The notes beneath the pieces are model-generated. The model saw only the letters and a program-made list of their open reading frames with translations. It was not told where the DNA came from and did no database searches. The translations under genes were made by a program, and so were the position numbers. Below are positions 1-7,416 of a stretch of 17,538 nt of DNA, piece by piece. Each line of letters opens with the position of its first letter. Within the stretch, counting starts at the first letter, position 1. This stretch comes from Christiangramia sp. (GTDB lineage Bacteria > Bacteroidota > Bacteroidia > Flavobacteriales > Flavobacteriaceae): assembly GCA_024635735.1 (NCBI GenBank), contig JAGXII010000167.1:1-17538 (forward strand). Direction: 5' to 3'.

Positions 1-141
1 AATGGGGATTCCTGCTTTTATTGTTATATACAAATGTTAATTATTTATTAAAAAAGAAACGCTTAGGAAAAATCTGTCTTGAAAGAGGATATATTAGCAT
101 TTCTCCCTACTCATATTTTTCATTTACTAAGTTTATAAGAT
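1..141. other. left-edge sequence without an assignable gene
   Basis: No convincing gene can be read here. The plus frame beginning at position 2 is open only to a TAA at 38-40 and would give a 12-residue tail (MGIPAFIVIYKC), which could be the C-terminus of a gene lying mostly outside the window; this is a guess. A 60-residue plus-strand reading frame at 21-203 has no recognisable composition and overlaps the better candidate that ends at 300, so I treat it as chance. The stretch is AT-rich and shows no strong hairpin. Confidence 0.3.
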
Positions 142-300
142 TTGATTACATACTACTTTATTGGAGGAGCCTGTATCATCCTGGTTGGATTTATTTGGAT
201 TAGACTTTTGATGGATAATGCAAAACAGCAAAAACTTATCGCAAAGCATTCCAAAGATATTGCACGTATCAGGAAAAGAAGGAATGCTGAAACTTCTTAG
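142..300 (+). CDS. possible small membrane protein, TTG start
   Basis: This frame is open from just after a TAA at 136-138 to a TAG at 298-300. No ATG or GTG is available near its beginning, so the best start is TTG at 142, giving 52 residues. The product would have one hydrophobic segment (about residues 5-22, ITYYFIGGACIILVGFIW) followed by a basic, helical tail rich in K, R, Q and A. That is the usual layout of small single-span membrane proteins. Its stop codon overlaps the stop of the convergent transporter gene in a TTAG arrangement, also seen at the cyanophycinase/isoaspartyl peptidase junction, which mildly supports a real gene. I do not recognise the family. It could instead be the tail of a gene whose upstream part is frameshifted. 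Confidence 0.4.
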   Translation: MITYYFIGGACIILVGFIWIRLLMDNAKQQKLIAKHSKDIARIRKRRNAETS

Positions 301-1667
301 ATAATTAATAATCCCGTTACATAAACAATTATGCCTACAGCCATTAGGATAAGCGTATAAGGTAATATTTCCCTTGCCTTCAATTTTGTAATTGCCAGCA
401 GAGGCAAAGCCCAGAAGGGTTGTAGCATATTGGTAATCTGATCTCCATACGCAAAAGCCATAATAGCTTTATTAAGAGGTACTCCAAGTTTTGTTGCACT
501 TTCAAGTACAATAGGTCCCTGTACAGCCCATTGACCACCACCACTGGGAACAAAAATATTTACCAGTCCGGCGCTAATAAAAGTATACACAGGAAGACTT
601 GCCTGAGTAGCAATACTTGAAAAGAATCCCGCAATATCATTTACAAGTCCTGTTTCACGCATGATCCCCATAATTCCAAAATATAGTGGGAACTGGATAA
701 GTATGGCGGCCGCACCAGGAATAGCTTCATTAACTGCATTCAGGAAAGAAGTAAAAGATTTATGGAGCAGTATACATAGTCCCAGCATAAGAAAATTAAG
801 CATATTGGGAGTAAGATTACCCTTCAGTAGATCTGCATAATAACTGGCTAAAAAAGCCACGAGAAGAAGTACCCCAAATATTTTACTTAGCCACTTTGAA
901 TGATCAAGTTTTTCAGCTCCTGATATGATGCCGGTTTCTTTACGGATAGCATCTGATTTTATTGCAACAGTTTTAGTCTCTGTGAACTTTGCAACAACGA
1001 ATAACACCAGCGGAATTAATATCAAAAGTATTCCGAATAGAATGAGATTCCAGGAAGAAAAAATTGTAGTATCGGTAGGGATTGAATCTGGTAATTGTAG
1101 CATTGAAGCCTGACTTCCGCTCGAACTAAAGAGGCTTTTTATATGTCCGTTTTCGGCAGCTTTTAAGGGAGCACTTCCGCTTATCCCGCCATGCCACACC
1201 ATAAGGCCTACGTAACCGGCAGCACCTATTAAAGGATAGTTTATAGGAAAGCCCCTTTCACTGGAGGCTTCTCCTACTTTCCGGGCCATAATGGCGCCAA
1301 AAATCAGTCCCAATCCCCAGTTAAAAAATGCCACAAGCATGGTAGATACTGAAACGACCACTACTGCGCTTGTATTCCCGTTTACCAGGTTGGTAAGTCT
1401 TTTGGTTAATGCAGCAACCGGTGTGCTTAGAACAAGCACATGTCCCAGTACCAGAATAAGCATCATTTGAATGGCAAATACCAGAAGAGCAGGATCCCAC
1501 ATCCCATTTTGCCAGTATTTAAGGATATTTATCGCCGAAGAAGTATGCTGTTCTCCTGTAAAGAAGAAAGCAATTAGCATGGTAAACAGCGTTAGTAATA
1601 CTGCAAGGGTAAACGGGGCAGGGATTAGCCGTTTAAAAGTAAGTTCTATAAACCTAGAAGCATTCAT
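297..1667 (-). CDS. AtoE-type short-chain fatty acid transporter (TIGR00366-like)
   Basis: A 456-residue polytopic inner-membrane protein with about ten to twelve hydrophobic segments and the length usual for the AtoE/short-chain fatty acid transporter family. Family-like features are the N-terminal start (RFIELTFKRLIPAPFTLAVLL), the NWGLGLIFGAIMAR segment near residue 116, the GLMVWHGGISGSAPLKAA stretch near residue 155, and the glycine-rich VPSGGGQWAVQGPI motif near residue 370. E. coli AtoE serves acetoacetate/short-chain fatty acid uptake; the substrate here is not settled by sequence. ATG at 1665-1667 is the only sensible start. It lies 24 bases after the APC permease stop on the same strand, so the two are probably co-transcribed. 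No SCFA-degrading genes (ato, CoA-transferase, thiolase) are visible beside it. Confidence 0.85.
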   Translation of the reverse strand: MNASRFIELTFKRLIPAPFTLAVLLTLFTMLIAFFFTGEQHTSSAINILKYWQNGMWDPALLVFAIQMMLILVLGHVLVLSTPVAALTKRLTNLVNGNTSAVVVVSVSTMLVAFFNWGLGLIFGAIMARKVGEASSERGFPINYPLIGAAGYVGLMVWHGGISGSAPLKAAENGHIKSLFSSSGSQASMLQLPDSIPTDTTIFSSWNLILFGILLILIPLVLFVVAKFTETKTVAIKSDAIRKETGIISGAEKLDHSKWLSKIFGVLLLVAFLASYYADLLKGNLTPNMLNFLMLGLCILLHKSFTSFLNAVNEAIPGAAAILIQFPLYFGIMGIMRETGLVNDIAGFFSSIATQASLPVYTFISAGLVNIFVPSGGGQWAVQGPIVLESATKLGVPLNKAIMAFAYGDQITNMLQPFWALPLLAITKLKAREILPYTLILMAVGIIVYVTGLLII

Positions 1668-1691
1668 AAAACCGAATATCAGGAATTATTT

Positions 1692-3422
1692 TTAAATAAT
1701 CAGCCTGACTTCCCCTAACTGCTGCAGGGTATATCTGAAATTTTCTCCGGGAGCACCAATAAACATAAAGTTTACAGGGATATTCCATCGCTCTGATAAT
1801 TCTCTGATCTTTTCCGGTCCGAATTTGCCAGGTTCCTCAACAAATTCTATCCTAATATCCCGATAGGCCCTGTCAAGTACTTCAATATCCTTTTTAAGAT
1901 TCTCAGCTACTGTAACGCCATCATCAAGGACCGCAACAATTTTTATCCGTCTGGTAGGCTCATTTTTCTTCATGTAAAGCATCACCTTATTCAGTGTTTC
2001 CACATTATCATGATTGGTAAAAAAGACAAATTCCTGTCCTCTTATTTCTGCCAGTTTATATTTTGTTTTCCTATTCAATTTTCTAAAAATACTGCTTCCA
2101 CTAGGAAATATGTACTCCAGGAGCACTAAAAATGCACGTAGAATATAATTTCTATAAAGCATAAAAAAGACTACGAGCAGGGTAGGGATGAGGTATTCCA
2201 GAAAAATAGCAAGATAGGAAGGGTTGAGAATAATATTCCCAACAATAGCGGCCCCCACTGCTGCGATAGCAATAAAAAGAGACAGCCAGCCGGCACGCTC
2301 CGGCCTCGGAAGCTGTTTTCGGTTTATTTTTAAAAGAAGGTTTCCTATACCGAATAACACCATAACTGAAAGGAATGCTATAGTATAAACTCCTGCTAAC
2401 TTTGCGAGGTCTCCTCCGGTTACCAATAGAATAGAGGTACAGAGTACAAAAAATAGAATAAAGATGATATAAGAAGAATTTCTTTTGTTTTTCTTCAGTA
2501 GATAATTTGGTAGAATTCTATCCAGAGCCATTCGCTCCATTAGACCTCCAACTCCCACATAAGAGGTTAGTACAGCACCACTAAGCACTAGTGCAGCATC
2601 AATACCTACTAATATAGAAAGCCAGTGGCCACCTGAAATATTGCCTAGAAAAGATAGCAGTGCGTCCTGGTTGGCATCTACTACTTCCATTGGAATAAGT
2701 GCCAGCGCCAGAAAAGCGATAAGCGGGTTGAAAATACTTACAACAATCCACATATTTCGAAGGGTCTTCGGGAAAACACCTTCTTTTTGTTCTTCCACAT
2801 AGTTCGCAGAACTTTCAAATCCGCTAATCCCAAGCATAGCTGCCGAGAATCCAAAAAACAGAGCCATAGGAATGGTGCCGTGAATAGGCATATGAAAATT
2901 GTGGATGAGCACATCAAAATCATGTGTAAAGAAATAGAAAATGCAGAATCCCGAAAGTAATGTGAGCGAAAGCAGGTGGAAAAGAAAAATCCCTATAGCC
3001 ACCTTTGACGATTCACCAATACCAAGAATCACCAGTCCCATAAATATAACTAAAAGGCCAATGGTAACGGGTATAACCGGTATAACATGCCACAGGCTTT
3101 CTGCATATTTCACCGCTTCACTGGCTGATATTACTGCAGTGGCCATATAAGACAGCACGGTTAGAGCTGCAGCGAGCGAGGCAGTAGATTTTTTAGTTGT
3201 ATTAAGTAAGGCATTATAAGCTCCACCGTTTAACGGAAGTGCGCCTACAACTTCACCGTAAATTTTTCTAAAAAGGAATAAAACAGCTGCTACCATGAGC
3301 AGAGAAATCCAGGCGTATTGGCCTGCGTAAAAAATGGCGAGAGCCGAAACATAGAGACAGGAAGAACTTATATCATTTCCACAAATCGCTGTGGCTTCTA
3401 ACTGGTTTAATTTTTTAGCCAT
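1692..3422 (-). CDS. APC-family amino acid permease with C-terminal soluble domain
   Basis: A 576-residue protein with about twelve hydrophobic segments over residues 1-430 and a soluble alpha/beta region of roughly 120 residues at the C-terminus. The N-terminus (LEATAICGNDISSSCLYVSA) fits the glycine-rich TM1 substrate-binding loop of the amino acid-polyamine-organocation superfamily, followed by LPLNGGAYNALLN in TM2 and GFSAAMLGISGFESSANYVE near residue 195, which matches the TM6 region. It should import amino acids or related amines across the inner membrane; the substrate cannot be read. The C-terminal domain (about 450-576) has alternating strands and helices (KIVAVLDDGVTVAENL, IRIEFVEEPGKFG, VNFMFIGAPG) resembling a universal-stress-protein or nucleotide-binding fold, probably regulatory. 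It is first in an operon with the AtoE-type gene. ATG at 3420-3422 sits directly beside a long AT palindrome. Confidence 0.85.
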   Translation of the reverse strand: MAKKLNQLEATAICGNDISSSCLYVSALAIFYAGQYAWISLLMVAAVLFLFRKIYGEVVGALPLNGGAYNALLNTTKKSTASLAAALTVLSYMATAVISASEAVKYAESLWHVIPVIPVTIGLLVIFMGLVILGIGESSKVAIGIFLFHLLSLTLLSGFCIFYFFTHDFDVLIHNFHMPIHGTIPMALFFGFSAAMLGISGFESSANYVEEQKEGVFPKTLRNMWIVVSIFNPLIAFLALALIPMEVVDANQDALLSFLGNISGGHWLSILVGIDAALVLSGAVLTSYVGVGGLMERMALDRILPNYLLKKNKRNSSYIIFILFFVLCTSILLVTGGDLAKLAGVYTIAFLSVMVLFGIGNLLLKINRKQLPRPERAGWLSLFIAIAAVGAAIVGNIILNPSYLAIFLEYLIPTLLVVFFMLYRNYILRAFLVLLEYIFPSGSSIFRKLNRKTKYKLAEIRGQEFVFFTNHDNVETLNKVMLYMKKNEPTRRIKIVAVLDDGVTVAENLKKDIEVLDRAYRDIRIEFVEEPGKFGPEKIRELSERWNIPVNFMFIGAPGENFRYTLQQLGEVRLII

Positions 3423-3443
3423 AATAATTTTTAAAAATTATTA
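3422..3443. repeat. 22-bp perfect AT palindrome at the permease start
   Basis: Positions 3422-3443 read identically on both strands: the left arm is TAATAATTTTT and the right arm AAAAATTATTA. The palindrome begins at the last base of the permease start codon. It could be an operator, or a weak hairpin covering the translation start of the minus-strand mRNA. AT-rich DNA makes short palindromes common, but eleven perfect pairs at this place are notable. Confidence 0.5.
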
Positions 3444-3491
3444 GATTAAAATTAATCCCTGAGGAGTTAATCGTGAGTGTTCCCTTCGGAA

Positions 3492-3517
3492 TTTCGATTA
3501 TTTAAATAATAACGAAA
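3492..3517. repeat. imperfect inverted repeat upstream of the permease operon
   Basis: Arms TTTCG-ATTATTT (3492-3503) and AAATAAT-CGAAA (3504-3517) pair over 12 positions, interrupted only by two unpaired A residues at 3511-3512. The core 3497-3510 (ATTATTTAAATAAT) is a perfect 14-bp palindrome. It lies about 75 to 95 bases upstream of the permease start, a plausible position for an operator. No regulator gene is adjacent to suggest which protein would bind. Confidence 0.35.
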
Positions 3518-3842
3518 GTAATAGAATCCTGAATATTAATAATAAAAATTAAGTGGAAAATATGATTTGTGAAGGTTTTGTTTAATCTTTCCAATTCATA
3601 ATTGGGCGGATAAATGGTGTGATATTTATTGAATTTCTTCTGATTTCAGCCTTCAAAAACCGTTCAGAATTGTCTAAAAGGGGTGAATGACAGGATTTGT
3701 GATATGAATCGCTATTAAAAAGCGGCTAATCTGTTATGAATGATGGAAATACACGTTTTAATTCTCTAAATCCTTTTTGGGTAGATTGCTATACCTGGAA
3801 GGTGAACCAGATCATTTTACTATATCGGCAGTTTTATTGCTA

Positions 3843-3850
3843 TAGTTTTG
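3843..3850 (+). promoter_or_regulatory. flavobacterial -7 promoter element (TAGTTTTG)
   Basis: TAGTTTTG matches the Bacteroidota -7 consensus TAnnTTTG exactly. The expected -33 TTG-type box is weak: the nearest candidate at a suitable distance is TTTTAC at 3815-3820. Transcription would begin around 3855-3860, leaving a leader of about 60 bases before the ATG at 3920. The leader is A-rich near the start codon, as expected for translation in this phylum. Confidence 0.5.
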
Positions 3851-3919
3851 AGGTATAAATAATCATCATCAAATAATTAACAGTTAACATTTTTATTATT
3901 AATCAAAAAATCATTCATC

Positions 3920-4471
3920 ATGAAAACATTAATTTTTTATTTTTTACTATTGGCGGTTACCGCCTTTACACAGGCTCAGGAAATTCAGTTAGAAGAGGCC
4001 AGAGTTGGATTCGCACCAATTGACGCAAAAATCACGAGGGACGCAGATGCTTATTCTTATCGAATTAATGAGAGTTATGCCGGACAGTTTATGAAAGATC
4101 CAATCGCCTTTATGAAAGAAAATTTCGACATCAACAATTTTTTGGCGGAAGTTGAAGACGAAGATTATGATTCTTTTCAAGTGATCTTTAGAAGTGGTCA
4201 GGGACTATTAAAAGCTCACTATGATAACAATGGAGAACTTGTAAGAACTTATCAGAAATTCGAAAATATTGTTCTGCCATTGGATGTTAGAAGAGAAGTG
4301 TATAATTCAAGTAAAGGATGGACTATGATCGAAAATAAATACATCGCTTCGGGAAATAGTGATCTTATTGAGAAAGAAGTTTACAAAGTTAAACTTGAAA
4401 AAGGGAATAAAACACAAACTATTAAGCTGGACGGCAGATCATTGGGTAGAACCAGCGTAGCCAGTAACTAG
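3920..4471 (+). CDS. secreted PepSY-like protein of unknown function
   Basis: A 183-residue protein with a Sec signal peptide: MKT, a hydrophobic core of about 15 residues, then a likely cut after TQAQ near residue 20. The mature part is acidic and soluble. Residues about 85-165 show alternating strands with an AHYDNNGELVRT turn, a LPLDVRREVYNSSKGW segment and a closing YKVKLEKGNKTQTIKLDGR strand. This pattern resembles the PepSY-like/DUF2874 periplasmic proteins common in Bacteroidota (strand, Y-D-x-x-G turn, LP-x-x-V, strand). The assignment is by fold pattern only and the function is unknown. It has its own promoter-like site upstream and a strong terminator downstream, so it is probably a single-gene unit, although it precedes a two-component pair. 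Unlike many family members it seems to have only one such domain, preceded by about 60 residues of unassigned sequence. Confidence 0.75.
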   Translation: MKTLIFYFLLLAVTAFTQAQEIQLEEARVGFAPIDAKITRDADAYSYRINESYAGQFMKDPIAFMKENFDINNFLAEVEDEDYDSFQVIFRSGQGLLKAHYDNNGELVRTYQKFENIVLPLDVRREVYNSSKGWTMIENKYIASGNSDLIEKEVYKVKLEKGNKTQTIKLDGRSLGRTSVASN

Positions 4472-4508
4472 AACTTTCTTTTCAGTATAAAATAGTTTGA
4501 ATTAGCCA

Positions 4509-4541
4509 GGCTATCAAAATGAAAAATTTTGATAGCCTTTT
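4509..4541 (+). terminator. rho-independent terminator after the secreted protein gene
   Basis: A perfect 12-bp stem, GGCTATCAAAAT at 4509-4520 and ATTTTGATAGCC at 4526-4537, encloses a five-base loop (GAAAA) and is followed by TTTT at 4538-4541. It begins 38 bases after the TAG stop. The four A-T pairs nearest the loop make it partly readable in the opposite direction, but no minus-strand gene ends here. Confidence 0.85.
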
Positions 4542-4672
4542 AATGGTTTACAAAATGATTATTGTTCAATTAATTAAGATATATGGTTAAGATTTACTTA
4601 CTACAAATTAGTTTTTCACAAATTAATATGGAATTAATTATAAATTGCAGGTACTAATTATATTTCCCGTTT

Positions 4673-5437
4673 ATGAGAGCACTTGTAATTGATGATGAGG
4701 AACTGGCAAGAAGAAGAGTTCTGAATTTACTCGAGGATGTTAAAGAAATAGAAGTTATAGGGCAATGTTCAAATGGAAAGACTGCTATAAAATGCATAAA
4801 TAAAGAAAAGCCCGATTTAGTATTTCTTGATATTAATATGAAGGATATGAATGGTTTTGAAGTCTTACAGAAGGTGGAAATTTCGCCAAAACCAATAGTG
4901 ATTTTCGTTACAGCTTACGATAACTATGCTCTTAAAGCATTTGATGTAGACGCCTTTGATTTCTTGCTTAAACCCTTTAAAGATCAACGATTTTTCAGAA
5001 CTATAGAGAAGGTGTTAAAAACCACCAGAAATGAAGCTGAAATAAATTTCGAAAAAAGAATGATAGAATTTTTCCATGAATACGCTCAGGGAAATACGAT
5101 GCTGAATTCAGTTTCTAAAATACCTGTCAAACAGGGAAATAAAACCGCTTTAGTAGATCCAAAGGATATTCTTTATATCCTGGCCTCTGGTTATTATGCT
5201 GAAATTTATATAGAAGGCAAAAAGTATGTTCTTCGCGAATCCCTGAACAATTTGGAAGAGATACTGGATGAGAATTTATTTGTAAGAGTACATAGATCTA
5301 CCATTCTCAACCTGAATCATGTCAAGGAAATTATTCATTCCGATTATTCTGAAATAGACGCAAAAATGAAGGATGATAAACTTTTGAGAATTAGTAAATC
5401 ACACAAAAAGGAATTTTTAGACAAAATAGGTATTTAA
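4673..5437 (+). CDS. LytTR-family response regulator
   Basis: A 254-residue response regulator. The receiver domain (about residues 1-120) has every key residue: acidic pair D7/D8, phospho-acceptor D53 (in LVFLDINM), T80 (VIFVTAYD) and K100 (FLLKPF). A linker leads to a LytTR DNA-binding domain (about 145-254), recognisable by DILYILASGYYAEIY, LFVRVHRSTILNLNHV and the terminal ISKSHKKEFL. Such regulators bind DNA as dimers through beta strands rather than a helix-turn-helix. Its stop TAA (5435-5437) touches the ATG of the histidine kinase at 5438 with no spacer, so the two are translationally coupled and almost certainly cognate. The 130-base leader from 4542 is AT-rich; TAGTTTTT within it differs from the -7 consensus by one base. 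The target genes are unknown; LytTR/LytS pairs often regulate neighbours or cell-envelope genes. Confidence 0.93.
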   Translation: MRALVIDDEELARRRVLNLLEDVKEIEVIGQCSNGKTAIKCINKEKPDLVFLDINMKDMNGFEVLQKVEISPKPIVIFVTAYDNYALKAFDVDAFDFLLKPFKDQRFFRTIEKVLKTTRNEAEINFEKRMIEFFHEYAQGNTMLNSVSKIPVKQGNKTALVDPKDILYILASGYYAEIYIEGKKYVLRESLNNLEEILDENLFVRVHRSTILNLNHVKEIIHSDYSEIDAKMKDDKLLRISKSHKKEFLDKIGI

Positions 5438-6547
5438 ATGGGCTTCTCAAATCTTAGAAAAAAGTATATCGATCTAAAGTTGGTCTTATTACTTGCCGGC
5501 TTTTACCTAATGTTTGATATAATATGGGTGAGTAAAATAGCCTATATGCGCAGCGTAATGGCTATGAAATCTGAGAATTTTGAATGGTCTTACTTCCTGG
5601 TTCACAATTTACTTATGGATTATGTGGTGGTGGTAAGTTATATGACACTTATTGCCATAAGCACCAAACGATTTCTAAATAGGAATTATTCCTGGGTCAA
5701 AATTATTTCTATTCACACTATTTTCTCGCTCTTAATTGGTTTGGTGATCAGGCTAATAGGGGAATTTATTTCGATACTTACCGGTCGCTTAACCTGGAAT
5801 AATTACGATTTAGGGGAAACTATTTATGCTTTTATGGCGGTAATAGAACTTAATTTCTTAATCTATTTCGCCATGGTATTTATTATCTATACCTATTATT
5901 ATCTCAAGCAGGTAAAAGAAGCTGAGAAAAGACACTCAAAACTGGAGACACAGCTTGTAAATACCCGAATGAAAATGCTTTCTTCTCAATTGCAGCCACA
6001 TTTTCTATTCAACACCCTTAATTCAATTGCAGTTTTGACAGATGTTGATGCTAGTAAGGCTAAAGACACTATTGCCGATTTAAGTGATTTTCTTAGAGAA
6101 ATTCTTTACAGCAGTGAGAGTAACAGGATAAGTCTGGATGAGGAATTAAGAATACTGGACTATTATTTAAATATTGTAAATGTTCGATTTTCCGATCATT
6201 TACACATAACCAAACACATTGATGATTTCTTATTAATGAAAAGAGTTCCCGCATTATTACTTCAGCCATTAATAGAGAACTCCATTAAACATGGCTATTC
6301 CTATGATCATACGGATCTTGATATAGATATTTCTGTCTACGAAGAAGAAAAAATGCTTGTTATAAAAGTTTCTAATAATGGGGAACCTTTATCTCAAAAT
6401 CATAAAGATCTTATGAGTAAGGGAGTTGGCCTAACAAATATTGATGACAGGCTTAAGAATCTTTATGGGGATAATTACTTATTTGAAATGAGAAATAAAA
6501 AGGACGGTGAGGGCGTGGAAACTATCATCAAAATTCCTGAAAAATAG
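5438..6547 (+). CDS. LytS/YehU-type sensor histidine kinase
   Basis: A 369-residue membrane histidine kinase. About four hydrophobic segments fill residues 12-155 (for example KLVLLLAGFYLMFDIIW and LNFLIYFAMVFIIYTYYY), with no large periplasmic domain, so the stimulus is probably sensed in or at the membrane. A short coiled-coil region (about 155-180, EAEKRHSKLETQLVNTRMK) joins them to the His_kinase domain, where QLQPHFLFNTLNSI carries the phospho-acceptor H188. The HATPase domain follows, with an N-box PLIENSIKHGY near residue 280 and a G-box GVGLTNIDDRLKNLYG near residue 325. All catalytic motifs look intact. The start directly follows the regulator's stop codon. It should phosphorylate the upstream LytTR regulator. 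Confidence 0.93.
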   Translation: MGFSNLRKKYIDLKLVLLLAGFYLMFDIIWVSKIAYMRSVMAMKSENFEWSYFLVHNLLMDYVVVVSYMTLIAISTKRFLNRNYSWVKIISIHTIFSLLIGLVIRLIGEFISILTGRLTWNNYDLGETIYAFMAVIELNFLIYFAMVFIIYTYYYLKQVKEAEKRHSKLETQLVNTRMKMLSSQLQPHFLFNTLNSIAVLTDVDASKAKDTIADLSDFLREILYSSESNRISLDEELRILDYYLNIVNVRFSDHLHITKHIDDFLLMKRVPALLLQPLIENSIKHGYSYDHTDLDIDISVYEEEKMLVIKVSNNGEPLSQNHKDLMSKGVGLTNIDDRLKNLYGDNYLFEMRNKKDGEGVETIIKIPEK

Positions 6548-6606
6548 CCTTCCGTAAAGTACTATCCCAAAACGGTTTAAATCATCTCAGAATTTGAGAA
6601 ACTTGA

Positions 6607-6636
6607 CCGATATTTAATTGTAAATATTGATTTTTT
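6607..6636 (+). terminator. possible AT-rich terminator after the histidine kinase
   Basis: ATATTTA (6610-6616) and TAAATAT (6621-6627) form a 7-bp stem with an ATTG loop, extendable by a G-T wobble and a C-G pair (6608 with 6629). It is followed by a run of six T at 6631-6636. The stem contains almost no GC, so it would be a weak terminator. It lies 25 to 55 bases ahead of the next gene and could instead be part of that gene's leader. Confidence 0.3.
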
Positions 6637-6661
6637 CGGCTAACTTAATGGTATAATAATT

Positions 6662-7321
6662 ATGCCATTGCAAAAGAATTCAAAACCCAGGTATTATCCT
6701 CCCGCAGAAGAACGGCTGAATATAATTTCTCATGGAATTGGATTTGGCCTTAGTGTTTTGGCACTTATCCTGCTTATTCTCCGTGCGAGTCAGTTAGGTC
6801 AGGTTAGACACCTTGTAGGGTTTACCATTTTTGGAGCCAGTATGATACTTCTTTATGCTGCTTCAACTTTTTATCATAGCGCAAAAACCCATGTTTTAAG
6901 ATATAGATTGAATATACTTGATCATGCTTCAATTTATGTTCTTATCGCAGGAACTTATACACCTTTTGCTTTAGTGACCCTGGATGGAACATTTGGCTGG
7001 GCGGTTTTGATTATAGTCTGGCTTATGGCTCTTGTAGGAATCATTTTGAAATTTTTTTATACGGGTCGTTATCATTTACTTTCCACCATCATGTATGTCG
7101 TGATGGGATGGATGATCGTTTTTGCAATAAAACCACTTATGGAAAACCTTCCGGGACCTGGTCTCTGGTGGCTTTTTGCCGGAGGTATCTCCTATACTCT
7201 GGGCGCTATCTTATTCATGCAGGAAAGGCTGCCTTTTAATCATGCGATCTTCCATATTTTCGTGCTGCTGGGAACTTTCTGTCACTTTATTTCCATTTAT
7301 TATTATGTACTGCCCGCTTAA
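6662..7321 (+). CDS. hemolysin III / PAQR-family membrane protein
   Basis: A 219-residue protein with seven hydrophobic segments and the conserved features of the hemolysin III (YqfA/TrhA) branch of the PAQR superfamily: an N-terminal EERLNIISHGIG, STFYHS near residue 65, LNILDHASIYVLIAGTYTP near residues 82-100, and NHAIFHIFVLLGTFCHF near residue 195. The conserved Ser, Asp and His residues of these motifs correspond to the zinc-binding site known in eukaryotic relatives. The bacterial role is not firmly known; links to membrane energetics and fatty acid homeostasis have been proposed, and a haemolytic role is doubtful. ATG at 6662 is the natural start. It precedes a Na+/H+ antiporter by about 95 bases on the same strand, possibly in one transcript. 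Confidence 0.9.
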   Translation: MPLQKNSKPRYYPPAEERLNIISHGIGFGLSVLALILLILRASQLGQVRHLVGFTIFGASMILLYAASTFYHSAKTHVLRYRLNILDHASIYVLIAGTYTPFALVTLDGTFGWAVLIIVWLMALVGIILKFFYTGRYHLLSTIMYVVMGWMIVFAIKPLMENLPGPGLWWLFAGGISYTLGAILFMQERLPFNHAIFHIFVLLGTFCHFISIYYYVLPA

Positions 7322-7382
7322 TAGCTGGGAGCGGCTGGGTCTTTTACTAAAGAGTTAGAAAAATCCGTAAATTTCTAATAAC

Positions 7383-7404
7383 TTGGTATCGCTATCTATA
7401 CCAA
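7383..7404 (+). promoter_or_regulatory. inverted repeat just upstream of the antiporter start
   Basis: TTGGTAT (7383-7389) and ATACCAA (7398-7404) form a perfect 7-bp inverted repeat around an eight-base loop. It ends 12 bases before the ATG at 7417. No T-run follows, so it is not a terminator. It could be an operator or an mRNA hairpin affecting initiation of the antiporter. The function is inferred from position only. Confidence 0.35.
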
Positions 7405-7416
7405 CCTGGAAATTAC

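Larger units (their letters stand above)
3423..3919. other. 497-base intergenic region between divergent genes
   Basis: This region separates the minus-strand permease operon from the plus-strand secreted-protein gene and should hold promoters for both. On the permease side there are two AT-rich inverted repeats (3422-3443 and 3492-3517). On the other side there is a flavobacterial -7 like element at 3843-3850. The nonamer ATTGCTATA occurs twice, at 3785-3793 and 3836-3844, the second copy running into the -7 element. I see no reading frame with coding character, no tRNA and no recognisable riboswitch. An unannotated small RNA in 3560-3800 cannot be excluded. Confidence 0.5.

Noticed and set aside
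6585..6599. Hairpin TCTCA/TGAGA after the histidine kinase gene
   Set aside because: A five-pair stem without a T-run. Such stems are expected by chance.
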